The notes: generated by a model not told the origin, from the sequence alone. Counted from the first letter of the stretch, positions 34,703 through 51,037 are shown. The stretch is 64,000 nt of DNA from Streptomyces sp. SCSIO 75703 (GCF_036607905.1 NZ_CP144555.1:5146001-5210000), one strand, 5' to 3'. Made by a program: numbers and translations.

Positions 34703-36193
34703 ATGGACCTCGACACCTTCCGCAAGCTCGCCGGCGACCGCCGGGTCGTCCCGGTCACCCGCAAGCTCCTCGCCGACGGCGACACGCCGGTCGCGCTCTA
34801 CCGCAAGCTCGCCGCCGAACGCCCCGGCACCTTCCTCCTCGAATCCGCCGAGAACGGGCGGTCCTGGTCCCGGTACTCCTTCGTGGGCGTCCGCAGCGCC
34901 GCCACCCTCACCGAACGCGGCGGACAGGCCCACTGGCAGGGCACCCCGCCCGTCGGCGTCCCCACCGGCGGCGACCCGCTCGCCGCCCTGCGGGCCACCG
35001 TGGAGACCCTGCACACCCCGCGCGACCTCGCCCACGACCTCGGCCTGCCGCCCTTCACCGGCGGCATGGTCGGCTACCTCGGCTACGACATCGTGCGCCG
35101 GCTGGAGAAGGTCGGCCCGGGGGAGCGGGACGACCTGCGGCTGCCCGAGCTGACCATGCTGCTCACCAGCGACCTCGCCGTCATGGACCACTGGGAGGGC
35201 TCGGTCCTGCTGATCGCCAACGCGATCAACCACAACGACCTGTCCACCGGCGTCGACGAGGCGTACGCCGACGCCGTGGCCCGCCTGGACGCGATGGAGG
35301 CCGACCTCACCCGCGCCGTCGCCCAGCCCCCGGCCGCGCTGCCGCCCTCCGAACTGCCCGAGTACACCGCCCGCTGGGGCGGCGCCGACTTCCAGGCGGC
35401 CGTCGAGGACATCAAGGAGCGCATCCGCGCCGGAGAGGCGTTCCAGGTCGTCCCCTCCCAGCGGTTCGAGACCCCGTGCACGGCGAGCGCCCTCGACGTC
35501 TACCGGGTGCTGCGCGCCACCAACCCGTCCCCGTACATGTACCTGTTCCGCTTCGACGGCTTCGACGTCGTCGGCTCCTCGCCCGAGGCCCTGGTCAAGG
35601 TCGAGGACGGCCGGGCGCTGGTCCACCCCATCGCCGGCACCCGGCACCGCGGCGCCACCCCGCGGGAGGACCAGGCCCTGGCCGACGAACTCCTCGCCGA
35701 CCCCAAGGAGCGCGCCGAGCACCTGATGCTCGTCGACCTGGGCCGCAACGACCTGGGGCGGGTCTGCGAACCCGGCTCGGTCGAGGTCGTCGACTTCATG
35801 TCCGTCGAGCGGTACTCGCACGTCATGCACATCGTCTCCACCGTCACCGGCCGGGTGGCCGAGGGCCGGACCGCCTTCGACGTCCTCACCGCCTGCTTCC
35901 CGGCCGGCACCCTCTCCGGGGCCCCCAAGCCGCGCGCCCTGCAGATCATCGACGAACTCGAACCCGCCCGGCGCGGCCTGTACGGCGGCTGCGTCGGCTA
36001 CCTCGACTTCGCCGGGGACTCCGACACGGCCATCGCCATCCGCACCGCCCTGCTGCGCGACGGCACCGCCTACGTCCAGGCGGGCGCCGGCGTGGTCGCC
36101 GACTCCGACCCGGTCGCCGAGGACACCGAGTGCCGCAACAAGGCCGCCGCGGTGCTCCGGGCGGTGCACACGGCCAACCGGCTCGGCCGGTAG
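34703..36193 (+). CDS. trpE: Anthranilate synthase component I
   Basis: TrpE makes anthranilate from chorismate, using ammonia supplied by TrpG, which is not in the window. The 496-residue protein has the N-terminal regulatory half (about 1-170, with LLESAENGRSWSRYSF, part of the Trp-binding site) and the chorismate-binding half, ending in motifs GTRHRGATPREDQALADEL, RNDLGRVCEPGSVEV and GTLSGAPKPRALQII. The LLES feedback motif suggests allosteric inhibition by tryptophan. No leader peptide is visible between hisI and trpE. Confidence 0.96.
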   Translation: MDLDTFRKLAGDRRVVPVTRKLLADGDTPVALYRKLAAERPGTFLLESAENGRSWSRYSFVGVRSAATLTERGGQAHWQGTPPVGVPTGGDPLAALRATVETLHTPRDLAHDLGLPPFTGGMVGYLGYDIVRRLEKVGPGERDDLRLPELTMLLTSDLAVMDHWEGSVLLIANAINHNDLSTGVDEAYADAVARLDAMEADLTRAVAQPPAALPPSELPEYTARWGGADFQAAVEDIKERIRAGEAFQVVPSQRFETPCTASALDVYRVLRATNPSPYMYLFRFDGFDVVGSSPEALVKVEDGRALVHPIAGTRHRGATPREDQALADELLADPKERAEHLMLVDLGRNDLGRVCEPGSVEVVDFMSVERYSHVMHIVSTVTGRVAEGRTAFDVLTACFPAGTLSGAPKPRALQIIDELEPARRGLYGGCVGYLDFAGDSDTAIAIRTALLRDGTAYVQAGAGVVADSDPVAEDTECRNKAAAVLRAVHTANRLGR

Positions 36194-36220
36194 GGAGCTT
36201 TCTCACGCCCGCCGCACGGA

Positions 36221-36246
36221 ACCCCGGGTGCCATCGCGCCCGGGGT
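36221..36246 (+). terminator. Weak hairpin after trpE
   Basis: ACCCCGGG / CCCGGGGT form an 8-bp stem with a 10-base loop, 27 bp after the trpE stop and just before the next start. It may weaken read-through into the following gene. Confidence 0.35.
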
Positions 36247-36265
36247 CCGGGTGATAGTGGAGTAC

Positions 36266-36898
36266 GTGACTGCCGTACCCCCTTCCCCCGCCCCCGCCGC
36301 CGCCCCCGCCCGCAGCGGGCGCCGGAGCCTCGCCGCCGCCCTGCTGAGCGGCGCGCTCGGCGCGGCCGTCGCCCTGCTCGCCACCCGGCAGACGTGGTCG
36401 GAGGGCACCGCCACCGTGGCCGGCGGCGCCTTCCCCCTCACCGCCAAGGGCAGCGACGTCACGGGCGTCCCCGCCGCCCTCGCCGTCGTGGGCCTCGCCG
36501 CCCTCGTCGCCGTCTTCGCCGTGCGCCGCGCGGGCCGCCTCGCCGTCGCCACGCTGCTCGCGCTCTCCGGCGCCGGCACCGTCGCCGCGGCCCTGTCCGG
36601 CGCCTTCGACGCCTCCGCGCTCGACGAGAAGGCCGCACGGGCCGCCGGCGACACCTCCGCGACCGTCGACGCGCTCACCCACACGGCCTGGCCCTACGCC
36701 GCCGCCGTCGGCGGGACCCTGCTGCTCCTCGCCGGACTGCTCGCGCTGCGCTTCGGCCGGCTGTGGCCCGCCATGTCCGGCCGCTACGAGCGCGGCGGCG
36801 CCGCCCGGCCCCGGCGCGCCGTCCCGCGCGTCGACCCGGACCGCCCCGAGGACCTGTGGAAGGCGCTCGACCGGGGCGAGGACCCGACCGGCGCCTGA
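36266..36898 (+). CDS. TIGR02234-type trp-region membrane protein
   Basis: This protein of about 210 residues has four membrane helices and conserved extracytoplasmic residues such as TRQTWSEGTATVAGGAFPL. It is the actinobacterial protein family that is almost always found in trp regions; its role is unknown. GTG 36266 (MTAVPPSPAP) is my choice; GTG codons at 36257 and 36251 are in frame and would add 3-5 residues. It lies between trpE and trpC, here with two further small membrane proteins. Confidence 0.82.
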   Translation: MTAVPPSPAPAAAPARSGRRSLAAALLSGALGAAVALLATRQTWSEGTATVAGGAFPLTAKGSDVTGVPAALAVVGLAALVAVFAVRRAGRLAVATLLALSGAGTVAAALSGAFDASALDEKAARAAGDTSATVDALTHTAWPYAAAVGGTLLLLAGLLALRFGRLWPAMSGRYERGGAARPRRAVPRVDPDRPEDLWKALDRGEDPTGA

Positions 36899-37120
36899 GA
36901 CCCCGTACGCCGCGCCGCGCCCGCGCACACGCCCCGCACGCCGGTCCCGCCCCAACGCCCGCGCCGGGGCGGGGCACCGGCGGGCCACCGGCGTGCCCGG
37001 CGGGCCCGGGGCGGACCGGGGCGCGCGGAGGAGCACCCCCGCTCACGGCGCGTGCGCCCGTGCGGGACAATGGGTACGAGCATCCTGCTCAGACACGTAC
37101 ACAGCAACGAGGAGCAAGCA

Positions 37121-37363
37121 ATGGCGGGCAGCAGCCACGGTCACACCCCGGCCGCCTGGACCGGTGTCATCATCGCCTTCATCGGTTTCTGCGTCGCGGG
37201 CATGTTCATGGTGATGGCCGAGCCGGTGGGCTTCTGGATCAGCATCGGCATCGTGCTCCTCGGCGCCGTCGTGGGCGGCATCATGCGGATGATGGGCCTC
37301 GGCCAGCCGAAGCACGACCACCCGGCCAACCGCACCCCCGAGACGGCCGGCGCCAAGGGCTGA
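37121..37363 (+). CDS. HGxxPAAW-motif small membrane protein
   Basis: This 80-residue protein begins MAGSSHGHTPAAWTGV, the motif HGxxPAAW that names the family. It has two membrane helices (about 14-34 and 40-62) and a charged C-terminus with a histidine-containing KHDHPANR. ATG 37121 follows GAGGAG. It is found near trp genes in streptomycetes. Function unknown. Confidence 0.85.
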   Translation: MAGSSHGHTPAAWTGVIIAFIGFCVAGMFMVMAEPVGFWISIGIVLLGAVVGGIMRMMGLGQPKHDHPANRTPETAGAKG

Positions 37364-37394
37364 TCCCCCCGCGCGGGCGGGCCGCGCGACCCGA

Positions 37395-37432
37395 AGGGGC
37401 GGACCGGCCGTCACGGCGCCGGGACCGCCCCT
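37395..37432 (+). terminator. Imperfect hairpin after the HGxxPAAW gene
   Basis: AGGGGCGG and CCGCCCCT pair over 8 bp, with an inner stem of CCGGC and GCCGG that carries mismatches. It lies about 30 bp after the stop. Confidence 0.45.
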
Positions 37433-37510
37433 CGCCTGTGCGCGCCCCCGCCCCGCGCGGACGGACGCCCCTCGGGTGCGCCCGGGGAGGGCGCCGGGCA
37501 GAATGCGGGC

Positions 37511-38080
37511 GTGGACGCCGAGAGCCGCACGCCGGCGCAGCACCCGACCGTCGCCCCGCCGCACCCCGGGGCCGCGGCGCCGCCGCGTCCCGGCCACCCG
37601 CCGGGCCCGCCGGGCCACGCCCTTCCCCCCGGCCCCCCGGACCACCCGAACCCGCCGGGCCACGCCCCGGGCACCGGCCCGCGCGGCCTGCTCGCCCGGC
37701 TGGCCGTACCGGCCGGGGTGCTGGCCGCCGTCGCCGGGGCCTTCGCCTACGTGGGCGCCGTCGACCCCAACGAACCCGGCCACTACCCCGTCTGCCCCCT
37801 GCTCCGCGTCACCGGCGTCTACTGCCCCGGATGCGGCGGGCTGCGCAGCGCCCACGCCGTCGTCCACGGCGACCTCCCGGCCGCCCTGCACGCCAACGCG
37901 CTCGCCGTCCTCGCCTACGCCGGCTTCGCCGTGCTGTGGACCGTCTGGGTGGTCCGCACGGTGCGCGGACGCCCCTTCCGCCTCGCGCTCGGCACGGCGC
38001 ACCTGTGGGCCCTGGGCACGTTGCTGCTGGTCTTCGGCGTTGTCCGGAACCTGTCCTTCGGTGGCTGGCTCCTGCCTTGA
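37511..38080 (+). CDS. DUF2752 membrane protein
   Basis: This 189-residue protein has a proline/histidine-rich cytoplasmic N-terminus of about 60 residues and three membrane helices. The family motif CPLLRVTGVYCPGCGGLRSAHAV is present, with three cysteines (CP-x9-CPGC) that could bind a metal or form a disulfide. GTG 37511 begins MDAESRTPAQ. DUF2752 proteins are often in actinobacterial trp regions. Function unknown. Confidence 0.85.
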   Translation: MDAESRTPAQHPTVAPPHPGAAAPPRPGHPPGPPGHALPPGPPDHPNPPGHAPGTGPRGLLARLAVPAGVLAAVAGAFAYVGAVDPNEPGHYPVCPLLRVTGVYCPGCGGLRSAHAVVHGDLPAALHANALAVLAYAGFAVLWTVWVVRTVRGRPFRLALGTAHLWALGTLLLVFGVVRNLSFGGWLLP

Positions 38081-38112
38081 TCACCGGAGGAATGTCCAGG
38101 TAGTGGGACCGG

Positions 38113-38135
38113 CGAGGACCGGATGCCGGTCCTCG
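38113..38135 (+). terminator. Hairpin between DUF2752 gene and trpC
   Basis: A perfect 10-bp stem CGAGGACCGG / CCGGTCCTCG with an ATG loop lies 32 bp after the DUF2752 stop and about 65 bp before trpC. It can end the upstream transcript or lie in a trpC leader. No Trp-rich leader peptide is visible. Confidence 0.5.
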
Positions 38136-38198
38136 GCCCGGCTGCGGATACCATCACAGGGACCCAAGGTTTCCGCCGTCTGAAAGGGGGCCGCTCGC

Positions 38199-39008
38199 GT
38201 GAGTGTGCTCGACGAGATCATCGACGGAGTCCGTGCCGACCTCGCGGAGCGGCAGGCGCGCGTCAGCCTCGACGAGCTCAAGGAGCGCGCGGCCACGGCA
38301 CGCCCCGCCCTGGACGGGGTGAGCGCCCTGCGCGGCGACGCGGTCAAGGTCATCTGCGAGGTCAAGCGCTCCAGCCCGTCCAAGGGCGCGCTGGCCGCCA
38401 TCGCCGACCCGGCCGCCCTCGCCGCCGACTACGAGGCGGGCGGCGCCTCCGTCATCTCCGTCCTCACCGAGGAGCGCCGCTTCGGCGGCTCGCTGGCCGA
38501 CCTGGACGCCGTCCGGGCCCGCGTGGACGTCCCGGTCCTGCGCAAGGACTTCGTCGTCACCTCGTACCAGCTCTGGGAGGCCCGCGCGCACGGCGCCGAC
38601 CTGGTGCTGCTGATCGTCGCCGCCCTCGACCAGCCGGCCCTGGAGTCGCTGGTGGAGCGGGCCGAGTCCATCGGCCTCACCCCCCTCGTCGAGGTCCACG
38701 ACGAGGAGGAGGTCGAGCGCGCGGTCGCCGCCGGCGCCAAGGTGATCGGCGTCAACGCGCGCAACCTGAAGACCCTCACGGTCGACCGCGGCACCTTCGA
38801 GCGCGTCGCCCCCGAGATCCCGGCGGGCATCGTCAAGGTCGCCGAGTCCGGCGTCCGCGGCCCGCACGACCTCATCGCCTACGCCAACGAGGGCGCCGAC
38901 GCCGTCCTGGTCGGCGAGTCCCTCGTCACCGGGCGCGACCCGAAGACCGCCGTCTCCGACCTGGTGGCCGCCGGCGAGCACCCCGCGCTGCGGCACGGAC
39001 GGGGCTGA
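38199..39008 (+). CDS. trpC: Indole-3-glycerol phosphate synthase
   Basis: This 269-residue (beta-alpha)8 barrel closes the indole ring from CdRP. Motifs VICEVKRSSPSKGALA (catalytic lysine), LRKDFVV, LVEVHDEEE and VGESLVTG are present. It lacks a fused TrpF domain, unlike the E. coli TrpC-TrpF protein, in line with PriA doing that step. GTG 38199 begins MSVLDEIIDGV. trpM follows 6 bp downstream. Confidence 0.96.
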   Translation: MSVLDEIIDGVRADLAERQARVSLDELKERAATARPALDGVSALRGDAVKVICEVKRSSPSKGALAAIADPAALAADYEAGGASVISVLTEERRFGGSLADLDAVRARVDVPVLRKDFVVTSYQLWEARAHGADLVLLIVAALDQPALESLVERAESIGLTPLVEVHDEEEVERAVAAGAKVIGVNARNLKTLTVDRGTFERVAPEIPAGIVKVAESGVRGPHDLIAYANEGADAVLVGESLVTGRDPKTAVSDLVAAGEHPALRHGRG

Positions 39009-39014
39009 CCGGCG

Positions 39015-39203
39015 ATGGGCCCGGCCCCGACGGCGCTCCCGATCACCCCGGTGGCCGGGGACGCGTACGCGCACCTGGCCCGGGGCTGCCGCCCGCGCGG
39101 CTGCCGGGCCCCCGCGCGCCGCGTCCACGGCCGCCGGGTGCGCTACGCCATCGGAGCCGAGCCCGGCCAGGTCAACGGGCGGCGATGGCAGCGCCCCCAG
39201 TGA
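39015..39203 (+). CDS. trpM: TrpM small protein between trpC and trpB
   Basis: This 62-residue protein, rich in R, A and G, contains GCRPRGCRAPARRVHGRRVRY and ends QVNGRRWQRPQ. Position between trpC and trpB matches the small gene trpM (formerly trpX) of Streptomyces coelicolor, which was linked there to tryptophan production and to development. There is no recognisable domain. The two cysteines in RGCRPRGCR are a feature worth noting. ATG 39015 is 6 bp after trpC. Confidence 0.82.
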   Translation: MGPAPTALPITPVAGDAYAHLARGCRPRGCRAPARRVHGRRVRYAIGAEPGQVNGRRWQRPQ

Positions 39204-39476
39204 GGTCCTCCGTCCCGATCGGGCCCGAGCCCGCCGCGGCATTCCGCCGCGGCTGATCCGGTCCGGCGGCCCCCGCCGTGCGGCGCGGGGCCGGCGCCGA
39301 CGCGCCGGTACCCGGGCGCCGCGCGGCGCACCCGGCTGCCGGAGCGCGGCCGGGGCATGATCCGACGGACCCCGGGGCGCGGGGAACCGCGCGACGGCCG
39401 GCCGCGGCCCGCGGCCGGTCCACACCCCACGCCCCACGGCGATCAGCGCACACCACCCACACCGTGAGGTTTCCGC
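39204..39476 (+). other. Spacer between trpM and trpB
   Basis: These 273 bp contain no convincing ORF and no cluster of tryptophan codons. They hold GC-rich inverted repeats, for example GCCGCGG / CCGCGGC around 39,233-39,255. A separate promoter or attenuation-like structure for trpB is possible but not shown by a clear motif. Confidence 0.4.
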
Positions 39477-40759
<1,283 letters not shown>

Positions 40760-40763
<4 letters not shown>

Positions 40764-41575
40764 GCGGCAACGTGCGACTGCTGGAGGAGACCCTCGCCGG
40801 GGCCCGCGCGGAGGGCCGCTCCGCCCTCGTCGCCTACCTCCCGGCCGGGTTCCCGACCGTGGACGGCGGTATCGAGGCGATGAAGGCCGTGCTGGAGGGC
40901 GGCGCCGACGTCGTCGAGGTCGGCCTCCCGCACAGCGACCCGGTGCTGGACGGGCCGGTCATCCAGACCGCCGACGACATCGCCCTGCGCGGCGGGGTGC
41001 GGATCGCGGACGTGCTGCGCACGGTCCGCGAGGTCCACCGGGCCACGGGCAAGCCGATCCTCGTCATGACGTACTGGAACCCGGTCGACCGCTACGGTGT
41101 CGAGCGCTTCGCCGCCGAGCTGGCCGAGGCCGGCGGTGCCGGGTGCATCCTGCCCGACCTGCCGGTCCAGGAGTCGGCGCACTGGAGGGAGCACGCCGGC
41201 AAGCACGGGCTGGCCACGGTCTTCGTGGTCGCGCCCAGCAGCCGGGACGCGCGGCTCGCCGAGATCACCGCGGTGGGCAGCGGCTTCGTCTACGCCGCCT
41301 CCCTCATGGGCGTCACCGGCACCCGCGAGTCCGTCGGCTCCGAGGCCGAGGACCTGGTCCGGCGCACCCGCGCCACCACCGACCTGCCGGTCTGCGTCGG
41401 CCTCGGCGTCTCCGACGCCGAGCAGGCCGCCGAGGTCGCCCGCTTCGCCGACGGCGTCATCGTCGGCTCGGCGTTCGTCAAGCGGATGCTCGACGCCCCG
41501 GACGCCGCCACCGGCGTGCGGGACGTGCGCGCGCTCGCCGGCGAACTGGCGAAGGGCGTCCGCGCACGGGGCTGA
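40760..41575 (+). CDS. trpA: Tryptophan synthase alpha chain
   Basis: TrpA cleaves indole-3-glycerol phosphate and passes indole to TrpB through a tunnel. The 271-residue barrel has the catalytic Glu in VEVGLPHSDPVLDGPVIQ and the second acid in CILPDLPVQES. The GTG start overlaps the trpB stop (GTGA). In trpA the usual FSDP segment is HSDP here. It ends the trpC-M-B-A run and is followed by a terminator. Confidence 0.97.
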
Positions 41576-41618
41576 CGCTCACCTGTCGGACGGGTCCCTC
41601 TTACGGGTGGACCTGGGG

Positions 41619-41645
41619 CCGGGGAGGCGCTGGGCGCCTCCCCGG
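41619..41645 (+). terminator. Terminator after trpA
   Basis: A perfect 12-bp stem CCGGGGAGGCGC / GCGCCTCCCCGG with a TGG loop, followed by TTCGTTCT, lies 43 bp after trpA. It is just before the next gene's GTG at 41661, so it may also hold the start region in a structure. Confidence 0.75.
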
Positions 41646-41660
41646 TTCGTTCTGCGGGGT

Positions 41661-42434
41661 GTGAGCGAGAAGAACCAAGACGGAAAGCGCACCGCCCGCC
41701 AGCGACTGGCGGCCGAGCGCGAGAAGCAGAAGTCCCGGGACAAGCGCCGCCGCGGCCTGATCGTCGGCGCGACCGTCGTCGGCGTCCTCGGCCTCGCCGC
41801 CGCGGTCGGCGTGGTCGCCGCGAACGTGGGCAAGGGCGACGGGAGCGCGTCGGCCGGCCCGGTGGTGGCGCCCTCGGGGGCGCTGGGCAAGGACAGTCTC
41901 GCCCTCCCGGCCGGGCCCGAGAGCGCGCCGTCGACGCTCACCGTCTGGGAGGACTTCCGCTGTCCGGCCTGCCAGGGCTTCGAGCAGGCGTACCGTTCCA
42001 CGATCCAGGAGCTGACCGGGGCCGGGAAGCTCAAGGTCGAGTACCACCTGGCGACGATCATCGACGGCAACATGGGCGGCACCGGCTCCCGCGAGTCGGC
42101 CAACGCGGCGGCCTGCGCCCAGGACGCGGGCAAGTTCCCGCAGTACCACGACGTGCTCTTCGACAACCAGCCTCCGGAGACGGACGACGCCTTCGCCGAC
42201 ACCGGCACGCTGATCAAGCTCGCGGGCACGGTGGACGGGCTCGACACGCCCGGGTTCCGGAGCTGCGTCAAGGACGGCACGCACAACGGCTGGGTGGGCA
42301 AGTCCAACAAGGCCTTCCAGAACGGCGGCTTCAGCGGCACCCCCACCGTCCTGCTGAATGGGGAGAACATCTACCAGGACCGCTCCATGACCCCGGCCAA
42401 GCTGAAGCAGATGGTGCTGGACGCCGACCGGTAG
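41661..42434 (+). CDS. Membrane-anchored DsbA-like thiol oxidoreductase, second copy
   Basis: This 257-residue protein has the same layout as the one at 10,870-11,670: a basic cytoplasmic start (TARQRLAAEREKQKSRDKRRR), one membrane helix (about 32-52) and an extracytoplasmic thioredoxin-like domain with the active site FRCPACQGFEQAYR. A cis-proline motif GGFSGTPTVLLNG is near the end. It probably works on disulfides of exported proteins. GTG 41661 lies just after the terminator stem; lgt follows. Confidence 0.9.
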   Translation: MSEKNQDGKRTARQRLAAEREKQKSRDKRRRGLIVGATVVGVLGLAAAVGVVAANVGKGDGSASAGPVVAPSGALGKDSLALPAGPESAPSTLTVWEDFRCPACQGFEQAYRSTIQELTGAGKLKVEYHLATIIDGNMGGTGSRESANAAACAQDAGKFPQYHDVLFDNQPPETDDAFADTGTLIKLAGTVDGLDTPGFRSCVKDGTHNGWVGKSNKAFQNGGFSGTPTVLLNGENIYQDRSMTPAKLKQMVLDADR

Positions 42435-42545
42435 GGGACGCGGGCGGGCCCGCCACCGCCCGGACGCGGGACACCGGCCCGTTACGGACCCGTAGCCGGG
42501 CTGCCCGGCACGGTCCCCGTCCGACACGGTAGCGTCGACCCTGCC

Positions 42546-43559
42546 ATGGAACTTGCCTTCATTCCCAGCCCGTCGCGCGGGGTGCTGTACCTCGGTCCCG
42601 TCCCGCTGCGCGGCTACGCCTTCTGCATCATCATCGGCGTCTTCCTCGCCGTCTGGCTCGGCAACAAGCGCTGGGTCGCCCGTGGCGGGCGGGCCGGCAC
42701 GGTCGCCGACATCGCGATCTGGGCCGTTCCCTTCGGCCTGGTCGGCGGACGGCTCTACCACGTGATCACGGACTACCAGCTCTACTTCGGTGAGGGCCGT
42801 GACTGGGTGGACGCCTTCAAGGTGTGGGAGGGCGGCCTCGGCATCTGGGGCGCGATCGCGCTCGGGGCGCTGGGTGCCTGGATCGGCGCCCGGCGCCGCG
42901 GCATCCCCATGCCCGCCTACGCCGACGCCGTCGCCCCGGGCATCGCCCTCGCCCAGGCCGTCGGACGCTGGGGCAACTGGTTCAACCAGGAGCTGTACGG
43001 CCGCGCCACCGACCTGCCCTGGGCGGTGGAGATCACCTCCTCCGCCGACGGCCGGACGCCGGGCACCTACCACCCGACGTTCCTGTACGAGTCGCTGTGG
43101 TGCGTGGGCGTCGCCCTGCTGGTCGTCTGGGCGGACCGCCGCTTCCGGCTGGGCCACGGCCGGGCCTTCGCGCTGTACGTCGCCGCGTACTGCGCGGGCC
43201 GCTTCTGGATCGAGTACATGCGCGTCGACGACGCCCACCACCTGCTGGGCCTGCGGCTGAACAACTGGACGGCGCTCCTGGTCTTCCTGCTCGCCGTGGC
43301 CTACATGGTGGTCTCCGCGCGGACGCGCCCCGGCCGGGAGGCCGTGGTCGAGCCTGGCGCGGAGGCGCTCGGCGAGGGGTCCGGCGACGACGCGGACGGG
43401 AAGGCCGCCGAGGCCGCCGAGGCCGCCGAGGACGCCGAGGACGCCGAGGACGCCGCGTCCGGCGGGAAGGCCGCGAAGGCGACGAAGACCGCGAAGGCCG
43501 CGAAGGCCGCGGAGCGGGCCCCGGAGAAGAACGGGGCCGGCCCGGCGAAGAAGGGCTGA
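42546..43559 (+). CDS. lgt: Prolipoprotein diacylglyceryl transferase
   Basis: Lgt moves diacylglycerol from phosphatidylglycerol to the lipobox cysteine of prolipoproteins, the step before LspA. The 337-residue protein has seven membrane helices and the signature GRWGNWFNQELYG. Arginine in GGRLYHV and the conserved Y in LRGYAF are also seen. The C-terminal 60 residues are an unusual A/E/D then A/K-rich tail (AEAAEDAEDAED, KAAKATKTAKAAK), as in other streptomycete Lgt proteins, and are not needed for catalysis in the family. Confidence 0.96.
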   Translation: MELAFIPSPSRGVLYLGPVPLRGYAFCIIIGVFLAVWLGNKRWVARGGRAGTVADIAIWAVPFGLVGGRLYHVITDYQLYFGEGRDWVDAFKVWEGGLGIWGAIALGALGAWIGARRRGIPMPAYADAVAPGIALAQAVGRWGNWFNQELYGRATDLPWAVEITSSADGRTPGTYHPTFLYESLWCVGVALLVVWADRRFRLGHGRAFALYVAAYCAGRFWIEYMRVDDAHHLLGLRLNNWTALLVFLLAVAYMVVSARTRPGREAVVEPGAEALGEGSGDDADGKAAEAAEAAEDAEDAEDAASGGKAAKATKTAKAAKAAERAPEKNGAGPAKKG

Positions 43560-43587
43560 CCGACCGGCCCGACGGCCGCACCGCACC

Positions 43588-43629
43588 ACGCCCGAGGGCG
43601 CCCGGAAGACTCCGGGCGCCCTCGGGCGT
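43588..43629 (+). terminator. lgt terminator
   Basis: A perfect 19-bp stem ACGCCCGAGGGCGCCCGGA / TCCGGGCGCCCTCGGGCGT with an AGAC loop begins 28 bp after the lgt stop. Confidence 0.85.
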
Positions 43630-43839
43630 TGTCGTGTTCGTGCATCGTGCCGCCCCGGTGCGCCGGCGGTCCGGGGCCCGCCGGGGGCCGCCGTCCGGCG
43701 TGTGGCGCGGCGCACAGGCCGGTGTGAGAACGGTGAAACCGCAGGTAAGCCCAGCCTTTCCTTGCTGGCAGGGCCACGCGAAGACACGTAGATTGGGAGA
43801 TGTCGAAATATGGAATGTGTCTAACTTGGGGGAGCGGAG

Positions 43840-44571
43840 ATGGCGATCATCGACAACGAGGCGGCGCTGCACGAGGCCCACCGCGACAACCACACCCACC
43901 GCGACGTCAACGGCGGCTGGCTGCGCCCCGCCGTCTTCGGCGCGATGGACGGCCTGGTGTCCAACCTCGCCCTGATGACCGGTGTCGCGGGCGGCGCCCT
44001 GGACCGGCAGGTCGTCATCCTCACCGGGCTGGCGGGCCTGGCCGCCGGCGCCTTCTCGATGGCCGCCGGCGAGTACACCTCCGTCGCCTCCCAGCGTGAG
44101 CTGGTCGAGGCCGAGCTGGCCGTCGAGCGCCGCGAGCTGCGCAAGCACCCGAAGGACGAGGAGGCGGAGCTGGCCGCCCTCTACGTCTCCCGCGGCGTCG
44201 AACCCGAGCTGGCGAGCGAGGTCGCCCGGCAGATGTCCCGCGACCCGGAGCAGGCCCTGGAGATCCACGCCCGCGAGGAGCTGGGCGTCGCCCCCGGCGA
44301 CCTGCCCTCGCCGACGGTGGCGGCCGTCTCCTCGTTCGGCTCCTTCGCGCTGGGCGCCCTGCTGCCCGTCCTGCCCTACCTGCTCGGCGCCGCCTCGCTG
44401 TGGCCCGCGGTGCTGACCGCGCTGGCCGGGCTCTTCCTGTGCGGCGCGGTGGTGGCCAGGGTGACCGCGCGCACCTGGTGGTACAGCGGACTGCGCCAGC
44501 TCCTGCTGGGCGGCGCCGCGGCCGGGGTGACGTACGCGCTGGGCAGCCTGTTCGGGACCGCCGTCGGCTGA
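43840..44571 (+). CDS. VIT1/CCC1-family iron or manganese transporter
   Basis: This 243-residue protein has five membrane helices and the VIT1/CCC1 hallmark DGLVSNLALMTGVAGG near the N-terminus, followed by GAFSMAAGEYTSVASQRE. Between helices 2 and 3 is a cytoplasmic charged segment with many Glu residues, which in VIT1 binds metal. It should move Fe2+ or Mn2+ out of the cytoplasm. ATG 43840 follows GGGGGAGCGGAG. It has its own promoter region of about 210 bp and a following terminator. Confidence 0.9.
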   Translation: MAIIDNEAALHEAHRDNHTHRDVNGGWLRPAVFGAMDGLVSNLALMTGVAGGALDRQVVILTGLAGLAAGAFSMAAGEYTSVASQRELVEAELAVERRELRKHPKDEEAELAALYVSRGVEPELASEVARQMSRDPEQALEIHAREELGVAPGDLPSPTVAAVSSFGSFALGALLPVLPYLLGAASLWPAVLTALAGLFLCGAVVARVTARTWWYSGLRQLLLGGAAAGVTYALGSLFGTAVG

Positions 44572-44585
44572 TCGCGCGGTCCCTC

Positions 44586-44622
44586 CCGGGGCGGGTGCCG
44601 GCAGGTCCGGTGCCCGCCCCGG
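44586..44622 (+). terminator. Terminator after the VIT-family gene
   Basis: CCGGGGCGGGTGCCGG and CCGGTGCCCGCCCCGG form a 16-bp stem with two G-U pairs and a 5-base loop, 14 bp after the stop. Confidence 0.75.
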
Positions 44623-44973
44623 AGCGTTCCGCCGCTCAGATGGGCGTCATCCGCCGGTTTCGGGCGGGGGCGGTCCGGGCATGAGCCGTACGCGCTGCGG
44701 ACGACGATGCCTGCCGCGTGACCGCGAGGCGGGCGACGGCGCCCGCTTCGCTCCGGGCCGAGGGGCATCGATGCGCACTCCCGGCCTCCCAGGGCTTCCG
44801 CCCCCGGGCACGGCCCCCGTGCCGCGGCCCCGTCATCCGCATGGTGGAACCGGGTGCCCCGATGCCCGAGAAGCGTTTCATCATGTAATCTGCACCCCCT
44901 TTTCCGACCTCAGCAGAGGGCCAGCGTCGTCCCTCGGCACCCCACCTGCCACATGACGACGACGGGAGAGCCG
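44623..44973 (+). other. Leader/promoter region of gltB
   Basis: About 350 bp without a believable ORF precede gltB. An AT-richer patch at 44,875-44,905 contains TAATCT (44886-44891), which could be a -10 element, but no good -35 lies at the right distance. I do not recognise a riboswitch here. Confidence 0.4.
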
Positions 44974-51025
<6,052 letters not shown>

Positions 51026-51037
51026 GCCCGCGCGCGC

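Noticed and set aside
39204..39476. Tryptophan attenuator with a leader peptide before trpB
   Set aside because: No short ORF with clustered TGG codons was found; only GC-rich hairpins are present.
44854..44973. N-terminal extension of gltB from 44854
   Set aside because: The 40 extra residues are not GltB-like, and ATG 44974 has the better ribosome-binding site.
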